Made by a program: the position numbers and the translations under genes. This document shows positions 12,719 to 23,400 of a stretch of DNA of 64,000 bases, piece by piece. The DNA comes from Parelaphostrongylus tenuis (taxonomy: Eukaryota; Nematoda; Chromadorea; Rhabditida; Metastrongylidae), in contig JAHQIW010000160.1 in NCBI GenBank assembly GCA_019055375.1, positions 62,001-126,000 on the forward strand. Direction: 5' to 3'. Position 1 is the stretch's first letter, and the number at the start of each line of letters is the position of its first letter. Below the pieces are notes generated by a model. That model saw only the letters and a program-made list of their open reading frames with translations. It searched no databases and was not told the DNA's origin.

Positions 12719-15700
12719 CAACTAATATATAATATAAACTAATAGAAAGTAATATAACAAGAAATGGCCAACACCTTAGAAAAGTTACAAGCATTTTCTC
12801 AGAACTTCTTCCCTACCCTATTATAATCTCTTCTGCATCAACACCTTTTTGCAGGATTAGGGTGCTATAGCTTTCCAATGTCTTAAAAGGATAAAGGAAA
12901 AAGTTCTTGGAGTTGACCAATTCCTAAGGGATGCGCCATACATTCGTTTTCATTTTTTAACTTTATTTGAGGTGATTGAATGCATACCTGGCCTTACAGT
13001 GACTCACGGTGGTCTCCCGCTGTACCGAATCAGCGCTGCTTATCTCCCCAGACAAGTCTGAGACTAGTCCGATGCCAATTTATCGACCCCGGAGGGATCG
13101 ATGGGTTGGTGAGCCTTGAGCGCAAGATCGAACCTTCAACCTTGTGTGCCACGCAGAGTACCTCTGGCCACTGTGCCACATGCGCTATTCCCATGTCTTA
13201 ACAGCAATCACTGATCATAGTGAAACAAAACTTGTTGTTTAGCATTTGTAATGAGTTTTCTTAAGGGGGTTTCCTTAAGGGCTCAATGGACCTGGTACTT
13301 GTCGGCAAGTGAACGTTCAGTAATCAAATTTATCCCCTTGTGGCCACGTAGCTGCATATTTTCCCAAGCCGCTTGACATCCTGGCAATCCAGTCGTTAAC
13401 AGCTCTCGTCCATCGGTTGTCGTTGAAGCGCATCACGTGTCCCGCCCTCCTTCCTTCCCTATGCCCTGTAGAACGGCATCCGTGACCTTCGATCGATGAC
13501 GTAGGTTAGAACTTCAAATCCTCTCATTTTGCGAGATAAGAGATTTTCCTAACCTAGACCTCTCGACTGCGCCTTCCATAACGCCGAGTAATCTTTCATC
13601 CTGCTTGCAGACCGACCAAGTCTCTGCTGCTTACGTTAGGACAGGGATAAAGATCTAGTCGAAAAGGTGGGCACAGAGTCGCATGTTTTTCGTTTTCCTC
13701 ACTGCTGTCTCGATACTCTTTAGCATTCTCCAAGGAGCTCTTCCTCCTACTGTTCAATTCTTAAGCTAAGTCACTTATCGCGCTGACTTCAAGACCTAGA
13801 TAAGGTTAACTAAAGCTTCTGCTATCGACTGCTTTTTTACAGACCCGCTCAAAATGATTTAATCTGATAAGGATATGACTTATTTTGAGCCATAGGTCTA
13901 GTGCTATATAGGCGCCTATTTCGTCCTATTGGGACTCATCAGTAGCACCCTCCCTCGGTTCCGTCGATCCCTTGAGGTTAAATAATCCTCTAAAGGAATC
14001 GGCGCCGAGTAAAAACTAATCACCCAAAGTCGGATGATGGTCTTACCTGACTTTGTGGTGACCGGCAGTCGAGCTTACGGCTTTTAAAATGAACTATACT
14101 TCTGCTATCGACTGCTTTTTTTACAGAGAGTATAGTTCATTTTAAAAGCCGTAAGCTCGACTGCCGGTCACCACAAAGTCAGGTAAGACCATCATCCGAC
14201 TTTGGGTGATTAGTTTTTACTCGGCGCCGATTCCTTTAGAGGATTATCTAACCTCAAGGGATCGACGGAACCGAGGGAGGGTGCTACTGATGAGTCCCAA
14301 TAGGACGAAATAGGCGCCTATATAGCACTAGACCTATGGCTCAAAATAAGTCATATCCTTATCAGGTTAACTAAAGCATTTGAAATGCTCCTTTCCTTAG
14401 ACGTAAATGGGCCATCCATAGCCCATCCGTGCCTCATAAACATCGTTTTCGTTAGATTTAGTCTGAGACCAATCATACCACAGTCGATGTCGAAATCCTT
14501 CAACATTCTTTCCGCCTGGCTGATGCTTGATGTTATAAGAACGAAATCACAGCGAAGCGGAGATGGTTTAATTATCGATCGTCGACTTTTACTCCCATAT
14601 TTCCCCATCTACTGTTCGTATGACATTTTAGAGGGTGCCGGTGAATAATCTTAGCGGAATTGTATTGCCTTGTCAAACCCTCTTCTTACGTCAATAGTAA
14701 GATCGTTATAGAATGACGGTATTTTAGTTGCGAAATCCTTATATAGCTCATAAGGGTCGTTATCTACAGAGTAGGGTCGCGGTGGCCGTTCAGAGCCTCT
14801 GTGACCGCTTCTATTTCCAGTGAATCAAGGGCTTTTCCGAAGTCGATGAAAATCAGACAGAGCGATTTCTTGCACTCTTTCGAAATTTCAGTGGGGGTTG
14901 TGATCGTGTGGATGTGGTCTATGGTGCGGATGCCTAATTCTTTTTCGACAACCTGCTTGCTCGCATTATCCTTCTTCCTGCGTTCTGTCAGTCCTGTTTT
15001 GGATGGGTCGATTGGAGAGTTCATGGATAACGGACAGCAAACAGAATGAGCGATAATTGCCTATGTAATGAAGGACTCCATTTTTGGACAACAGCACGGT
15101 TTGCTACTCTCCACTGGTTGGGGACCTTGAAATCTAACAGACAGCGAGTGAACAGCCGAGGCAAGTTGTTGACGAGAACTAGCTGAAGTTGTTTGGATGT
15201 TCTGGTCTTACCCTATCTGTATGAGGTATTGTTCTGTTCTTCACTGACAACACAGCGTGCTGGATTTTTAAAGGGAGAACCGGTGGGACGACAAATTGAT
15301 CCTCTTCAAGTTCATAAGACGCCAAAAGGACATGATTATTGAAAAGATCCGAAAAGTGATCGTTGTTGATTTTGTACATTGCCATTCTGAAACCAGTGAG
15401 TATCCTGTCAGGGCATCGGTATGCAATCACCTTGGTCTCATAATTGGTGAAGCTTTGGTGAGCTTTGCCAATGATCTTCCGAGCTTCTGCAGCTTCGGCC
15501 ATAGCTGCTGCTCGTCTCTTTTTGAGCTCTTCTTTTATCGCTTCTCTGCAGCGTTTCGCAAGTTCGGACGTAAGGTTTCGGTTGCCTGCAACTCGTGCGA
15601 TTTCACATTAACGTATCAGCCTCGAGTCTCTTCGGAGACAAGCGTCCCAAAAAATTCTATTTGACGAAAACGTCAGCGCCGCCGATACCTCTATGATCAC

Positions 15701-18700
15701 ATGTTCTAGAAACACTTCTTCTCCACTATCACAAATAGCGCAGAAAGGATGGCGTGTTCTCATCTCCGCCAGGCCAACGACGTTGTCCATAGTTCTTCTT
15801 GCTTGCATTAATACATCTTCTACAGGGGATTCTTATGCAAGGGTACGTGTGCCATGAGTAACAATCTTCACCTTAGTCCGCTCCCATTTTGGCAGCCTCG
15901 TTTGGTTCTGAGATTCTAGCAGCTCCTCCGTACTCGTCCTACCCGATGCTGCCGTACCGGGAGGCTCTTTCGAGGTCAGGAGATTGAGACCCGTTTTCAT
16001 CCCTGATTTTAGCGTTTTTGATATCAAATGCATAGTATGCTAGGCTCTAAACGTGGGAGATCGGTATTCGCGAGTTGCTTGTCAGTCTTTCTCGGGTGAT
16101 CAGGAGAAGTTTTTTTTGTTACGGGTGACTCCTATCCGCCTCCCATGTACTTCCCAGCCGCTTGATTGCACGCTTTTCGCCACTTTGACTCGTACAGATC
16201 GAACTCTCTTCTATTCGAGTTTCATTCTCCTACCCACTACCTGAGGACGTGTCACATGACCTCGCTACTGGTCGGGCTCCGGGATCCCTCAAAAAGATAG
16301 ATCCGTGAGGATATATATATATATATATATATATATTCCCAGAAACAGCCAGCTTACTGAACATAATACCAGATGTGCTTAGCAGATCAAACCCGCTGAC
16401 GATTGACTGTTAAGAGCTCTGACGTGTCTATAGCAGATATAGTGGTAGCACAACAAGGGTTCCAGTAGTGCAGTGATTAGCACACACCACGTAAGGGGTG
16501 AAGTGCAGGTTCAACCTCTACTTGAGCTTAAAAGTTTTACCCATCACTCGAGCATTCGTGGGTATATAGTTCTAACATAATATCACTTTTAGAAAAACGG
16601 TAAACAGAGATCCTGCGTACTTTTTGTTAGTCAAATATTTGACCGTCGGCGTTTATCACGTATACTGAAACTATGCATAAAATTCAAAATAGAAAATGCT
16701 ACTGATTGATAACAAGCAGAAATACGATTAAACACAAAGTCATAAAATGCAATAGGAAATAAAACGGATCTGGAATGTATTATGCTTTTTGTTGCCGTAG
16801 CACATGCACAAAACACTCCTTAAGACACGCGTGAGCAATGTCTGCGAATTGCCTCACCTAAAAAGGTTTAAAAAAAACTGAGAAAGGAGTGGCAAACGTT
16901 CTTAATCAGAATGATATTAAAATGGGAGAATGGAATTTGGGTAATTCGTTGGCCTTCAAAGTGCTCGCAGTGTTCAAGTAGATGGTGTTTCGATGTTCAG
17001 AAGATGTACACCAACGTCCACCATGTGCATGATTATTGATAAACATTTGTTAATACCGATAAAACTCTTTCAAAAGAGATTCAGATGCTTATGAACAATT
17101 TTTCTTACCTATCATAGTCTTTACCTTCATAGATTCTTTTGACTTTTCTGCTGACATTGACTACCAAGTGGCTACGGTGAATATTTCGATTTGTCTATTA
17201 CAGCAGTAAATCTCCTAATTACAGTGATAAATTTTTTTTTATCACTATTTTAGGTTGATTCAAGAGGGAACTATAAGAAACCGGTTCTGAACAGCGACGA
17301 TATATCTAGTATCCAGGATATTTATGGCAAGTTTTCTACATTTATTTTTATTGCTTGCAAGGCTTCCGAACAATAGGTTCTGCTTCCAACACCCATAAAT
17401 CGCTCCAGAAATACCATAGATTTTTTGTACTGTCTCTTGCCAACATTTGCCATCCTACGAAATCAAACTGTTTCGTTAGAAAACGTCTCTACAGTCGGTC
17501 GCCTTTTAAGTTATGCGACATGCCCTTACGGTGACGTCTACGACCATCAGCGGCGTAGTAGTCGACACTACAATTGCTTTTCTTTACTTTACTAAGAGCT
17601 TTACTATTTCAACTATCGTATTTTTCCCGACTAGTTTTGGCCATTACGATTACCTAGCTTTTGTAGTGAATGCGTTTATTTGTTGATAAAGGGTTGGCTA
17701 AAGGATTTAGAAACGGTATCGGTTGCTCTTTCTCTCCTTCTTCTTCATCACTTTCTCACCAAATCATCAACACAATACTGCTGGAGTAGTCATCGTGATG
17801 ATAATTCGCTCTATTTTGCATGAAACACGAGGTACGGCACCGCTCTTTACGGACACGGTCTCGATAGATCCAACCGTTCATAACAATTATCATAAAGAAT
17901 GATAGATTTTCGCAGTTAAAACGTCGAACATCACAACTAAAAACCTCGGCGCACTGTGTGGAACTGACAGTGTGCTCAAGAGCTTCATTACCAATCTTGT
18001 TCCAGCCTCAACCAGACCTTGACATAATTTGGAAATGCTTGGATTGAAATAATAAATTCATAAAAGTCAAAGCAACCTAATATACTGTAAGCCCTAATTC
18101 ACATCTAAAATTTCATGGAGTTAGCTTTTTCTGTTAATCAACGTGTAGTCTTTTGAATCTTGCTCCTCCGTCCGAGTTCAAGTTCATGAAACTTTCTGAA
18201 GATCTTCGCAGAATACCCACAAAAGCTCCGCTGCTTCCGTAGAAAACAATAGGAAACTGAAAAATAAAGAGGGCTTTATTCCCTCAGTAAAAGCATCTGA
18301 ATCATGTTGACTGAGCTTAACATGATTCGATAATTTGTATTTTACTCAAGTGAAATCTTTGACAAAAGTTTTCTTAATAGTTGTTAGTGTGAAATAACTT
18401 TCTATCAGTGCTCGTATTCTCGAGAATTTCAGGTCCTAGAAGATCATCGTTCAGACCGAGCGGTGGGTTCTCGTCCAATGATGGAGACTCATTCGACGGT
18501 AGGGAAAAACGAACAGAAGTAGCTGGCGCGGAAAGAAAATCCTGAAAATACCGAAATCTTTCAGACGGCACATTTCGAGGTCGTACAACTACTTTGAGGC
18601 CCACATCAAGAAGCTGGTTTGGAAGATTTTTCGGTGGAGACGGTGAATTTTCGAATAACACAAAACTTGCTCAATCAATACCAATATAATGATGGTTTAT

Positions 18701-20403
18701 GCATATCGTTTCTAGTATTACCATATTAGACATATGAACGATAAAGCTCTTAGCGCTGATCAATGCTTGGTAGATGAATCATGCATTCGCTGATTTTTAG
18801 CTCCGTTTCAGGTGACTGAATGCATACGTAGTCTTTTCAAAGCCTCGTGGTGGCTTACCGATGCATCAAGTCAGTGCTACTATCCTTCCAGACAAGTCTG
18901 GTACCAACTAATTCAGCGACCGCAGAGGAATGGAGGGCTTGATAGGCCTTGAGCGCGTGATCGAGCCATCAATCATCGATTGACTGATCATGTTGCAGAG
19001 CATCTCCAACCACTATGTCACACGCGCTGTATAAGCATGACTGATATATATCAGCAATTGCTTGTTATGAAGGAAAGCGAGCCAGAAAGGAGACTCCAGA
19101 CAAGAGTTTGATAGAAAAAACCAAAAGTTTAAGAAAAAAATTTGAAATATTGGATTCTAATCGGGTTTTGAGCATAAATTTGAAATCCTAAAACATAAAC
19201 ATGAGAAATCTCCATTAATGAAAACATACTTTTCTGTTGTAGAGGCATTTGGTGCAAAGGGCAGCGCAGTGGTGAAGATGTTGATTAACCCGTTTTCAGA
19301 CTGTACACGATCAAACTTACTCTCGAATTTTGCTCTTTTGTGAGCCTCTTTCCAGCTGAAAGCTTTTTATTTTTGAAGTAACAAAAAGCTAGAGGTCCAT
19401 GCTTTGAGAAATTACTTATTCGTACTTTATTCACTACTGATTACTAAAACAACTGGCGTGGATATACACTGATATAGTGCTCTGACGGTCGGTCGTGAAG
19501 TGGCCAATTGGTGAAAGGCCTATTTGGTCCAGTTCCACACCCATCAATCCTTCCAAGTTTTTGAGAGTGGTACTAAACTAGCCTGAGAAGGAACAAAACA
19601 TAACTTCGATACATTGTTCAGTCCCCAAAAATCAATCTGTATGTCAAAATTTCTTCAACCATTATTACGACGCTATGAATTGAGTTGAGCATAATGCTTC
19701 CTTCAGAGAGTGATCAAAGCTAAAGTGAATTCTATCTTTTCAATCGTGTTGCCTGTAACATGGAAAGAGACTAGTTCCAGATGTGACGACAACTCGAAGA
19801 CCAATTAGGCCTAGTAGCGACGATAATTTTGGCGGCGATCGTGGCAGCTCAAGGAATGATGGTTCCTCTTGGGGTTCCGATGGCGGCTCGTGCCCTCGTT
19901 CCGTTGACGCATACACTCCAAGTCAGCAGACATTCATGTTCTCACCTAATTTATAAAGATTTACTTTTTTAACATACATGAAATAGATGACCAAACAGAT
20001 TTATTTCTATATTTAAGCTCTCTTTGCGGTGGTATGATGTTATGAATACTCCCATTAATGTAGAATTGTGTGCAAAACTTATGCGTCAGTTGAAACTTCA
20101 GCCCACATTTCATATTATCCAAGGGCGCGTGCTCGCACCATTGCACTACCGACATCTACGATCAACAGTATGGCTAGGCAAGCCATATTGGCGTTGATCC
20201 CAGTTAAGCTGACAGATTTCGAGTAATCGATGATGAAACACAATTTATTTTATTTAACACACTTTTAGCTGTGGTATGATGTTATACTGACAGTGTAACA
20301 GGTTAGATTACGCACCCCGGATCCGGATAGGGTGAAATGCGGGTTCGAGTCCCGTCTAAGCATGCGTATCGCTCCTCCGCATCATTGGGCACATGTAATA
20401 ATT

Positions 20404-20456
<53 letters not shown>

Positions 20457-23400
20457 CGACGGTTCTTTGATGTTGGCAAACGGCAAATTTTTGAGCCGAT
20501 CTCTTTCGCTGAACAAGAAATAATTCAGAAGTTTCAGAATTTATTCGAAAGCTCGAAGCTCTGACTAAACTCCATTTCGCCAGTTTTTCGAAACTAGCCT
20601 TTTGTCCTAATTTTTATCACTCCTGTAAATCGCAGGAAGCACGAAAAGCATATCAATGTGTAGAGAATTTTGCGTAGTATCAAAACCTGCGTTTTCGTCT
20701 AAAGTTTCTTTCGACGCGGTGAAGAACTCCCCAACTGAAAAACATTGTCTCAAATGCAATCAATCTCCTCCGCCCCGCTCCGCCGCTGCCCCGCCCCACT
20801 CTCTCGCTCCGTGAGTTGTCCGTAAAGGTCGCCGAAAAGGTTCATAGCTGGGTAAAATGTGAAAGGAAACCACAGTGACGAGTTGTTAGTAAGTTGTAGC
20901 CTAATCTATCGCGTAGATCGATGGTGATCTACCGTACGGTGCGTCAAAACGGTGGCAACTAATGTTATTTAATTGAAGATTTTTCCACTGCTTCGACAAA
21001 AACTTTGAATAAAAACGCATGACTCTGATACTCGAAAAATTCTTTACACGCTGATATGCTCTTCGTGCTTCCAGCAATCTATACTCGTGATAAAAATGAA
21101 GGCCAAAGGCCAGTGAGAAGCAAAATTTTACTCTGGATGCCGCAGCGTTATGAAAGTGTTCTTGAAAAAAAGGTAACGTAGAGTTGCAGACAGAGCTTTA
21201 AGTTTTCGGGTGCTTCCTTAACACTCCTATAAAAGTTTCCTGTCCAGCGAATGAGATCGGCTCAGAGATTTCTCGCCGCCCAACATAAATGTATCATTCC
21301 AAACAAGCGCTTGTTAATCTGAATCTTCCTCACAGCAGATCAAGGGGATTTCAATATTGAATTCTTGATTATTAATTTTGGTAAAAAAGATATTGTATAT
21401 GTTCGACCTAATAAGAACGTTTTATGATAGCTGTTGAAGAGTTTATTTGCTAGTTCGATGTGGAATTCAGGTGACTCGTTCTCATATCTATTTTTCGGCT
21501 CAAGCGTTTATGCGCTCAGTGGCCGTAAAGTGCGTAAGGTAAATATTACCATCTCCTACCTTTCGTATCGATTCTCCAAATTAAACTACTATTATTTACT
21601 TTTTGAAAGCTCATAAAGTTGGTCATCTTCAAAAGCACTTGGTATTAGTTATTTAGGTACACCAGCTCCGTGACCTTTTCCCTGGTGGTCCATCGTATGT
21701 TCAAGCAGCCGTGTTTAATCCCGTATCCGGTATGATGCTGTTGTTCTCAAATCGGCAGGTGATCTTTCAACAAATCTATCAGTGGCTTTTTTCCCTTCAT
21801 AAATCTGTTGCTATTTCATCGCCTCGAAGTAAATAAGGAATTGAATGCCAGTGGGAAACAGATGTATTAAGGTAATATGCTTATCCTGCCATATTGATCC
21901 AGTACCACTTGCCAGTTTTGGATGTGTAAAAGGTTTCGTAAGCCCGTGGCATGAGATCGGATTCAATAAATTTGTGTGTATCATAGGCATTAAACACTAC
22001 GCCACACGCAGTCCACAAAAGCAAAAAGAATTATTTTGGATTTTCTTATTAGAGCAGATTTTTTTGTAACTCACTGATGAGGTGATTTACTGCATTTTCC
22101 GGACAATGTTGAATTATATGCAAAGCTTTGAGTTCAACTCGAAAGTAGAACTTTCATCTCACCCTTAACGAAAGCGCGTGTTACCAAAACACCAATGAAG
22201 CCGTTGTTCTGGTATCACTCTTTCTTCATTTATGTCTTGTATAAAGGTTTGTGTTATCCTGTCGATCCACTTAGTCTTTTTTATCTTCCTCTCAATCTGT
22301 ACTTAGATCGCCGACTTTGGAGAAATGGACAAGTGAATTTGCGCGTGGCTTGGTGTTTAACCAGCGACGGTGTACTTATCTTAGAGCATTTCTAATCATT
22401 GCGCTGCACAAGGAATTATAGTCTACAACTTTATTTGAAACGTTAAAGCAGTAGAAAATAATGAAAAGCAATAACAAAGAATGAGAATTAGGAAAAAGTT
22501 CTATCAAAGAACAGCTTCGACTCTCTAGGTATACGGTTACTATTTTTCGCGCCTTCGCGCCAAATATCAATTGGATTCCGGATTCCCAAAGAGCTTGCCG
22601 TCCGATATTTCGTTCACACCAAGAGGAGCAATTCGATGGATCAATGGGCATCAAATGCTTCTGTCGGTGAGCTTTTCACATTAGTTACTGCGTATTATAA
22701 AAAGATTCTTCCCAACATTAGTGCAAGAACTCATGTGAAAGTGGTTTTCGTTGCAACACTATTGTAAGTTTCTCCCTCCTAAGCTGTACTACCTTTTCGA
22801 AATGAAGCAGTGGTTTACCTCTTCAGAATGGTCTATCAAGTTGCGTATTGCGACATTCACATCTTGAAGTTTAACTAAGGGTAATATTTTACAACAAGAG
22901 AGTCATGAGAGCTATTATTAGATTCAAAATTTTAATGTGCCCCAACAGGAAAAATAAGAAAATCTTACACACTCAACATTTCTCGGTAAACAAATCTTTT
23001 CTGGTAGGCTTTTAATGATTACTCGATAACGAAAATCTCAACAAATTCAAAGATATCAATGGTTTTTGGAATGGACATCTTAGAGAGCTGTAATGGTCAA
23101 AAGAAGATTACGTTTTGCACACAATCGATATGTTGCAAAAAGTGCGGAGACTTAAGGTCAATGATGCCAAATCCTACCCTTCTTAGTGAGAAACCCAGTG
23201 CTCCAAACAGTCTATTCCAGAAACCAATCAGGTCTTTGACATCGTTGAGATTTGCGCTATCGAATGTTCATCGGTTTCTCAGAAAAGAACTTTATCCGTC
23301 GTCCGTCGAGAAACATCCGAATGTGAAAGAAATTTTTTTACGGCTGTTAAAGTGCGAAAACCAAGCCACTTGATAAAAAAAAATGTATTGTTCAAATTCA

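Larger units (their letters stand above)
13864..14365. repeat. Near-perfect palindrome with two family-B hammerheads
   Basis: The left arm (13864 to about 14100) and right arm (about 14128-14365) are reverse complements. In the segment I compared directly (about 115 bases around and inside the ribozyme) I found one mismatch, so the element is young. The loop, CTTCTGCTATCGACTGC plus a T run and ACAGAG, repeats the sequence flanking the left arm (13817-13845). GGTTAACTAAAGC occurs on both sides of the element. Each arm holds an intact ribozyme. Confidence 0.9.
13300..16250 (-). mobile_element. RTE-type LINE relic (reverse transcriptase), split by a palindrome
   Basis: Minus-strand frames carry fragments of an RTE-clade endonuclease-reverse transcriptase: the linker and RT start at 15179-15502 ([20 protein letters not shown]), the RT block [18 protein letters not shown] at 14764-15024, and the later RT block [14 protein letters not shown] with [12 protein letters not shown] at 14351-14608. 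The catalytic (F/Y)ADD motif has decayed to RCDF and frames are broken, so it is dead. The left end, about 13300-13860, carries the C-terminal region. A family-B palindrome (13864-14365) is inserted in it. No endonuclease domain was identified with confidence. Confidence 0.8.
11209..17253. other. Metalloproteinase intron 8 (6 kb), packed with mobile DNA
   Basis: From left: a partial SINE-like piece (about 11265-11400), the family-B palindrome with telomere-like ends (12036-12466), an AT microsatellite (about 12670-12720), SINE S1 (12880-13200), an RTE LINE relic on the minus strand (13300-16250) carrying the second family-B palindrome (13864-14365), an AT microsatellite (16310-16336) and a tRNA-like repeat (about 16450-16545). 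Nothing recognised between 16600 and 17250. Confidence 0.7.
19946..21470. other. Metalloproteinase intron 11
   Basis: Contains two oppositely oriented tRNA-like repeats sharing GTGGTATGATGTTAT (about 20025 and 20275), a long AT microsatellite (20406-20454), a GC-richer stretch (20770-20830) and a dispersed repeat (about 20560-21270) related to copies at 40560-40790 and 59480-59680. Confidence 0.6.

Noticed and set aside
15608..16033. Minus-strand reading frames right of the LINE RT region, considered as a separate gene
   Set aside because: They are continuous with the RTE relic in orientation and contain no independent domain. Left as part of the element.
22069..22100. ACTGATGAGGTGATTTACTG, which contains CTGATGA
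   Set aside because: No GAAA with a stem II in the right place and no stem I partner. Not a hammerhead.
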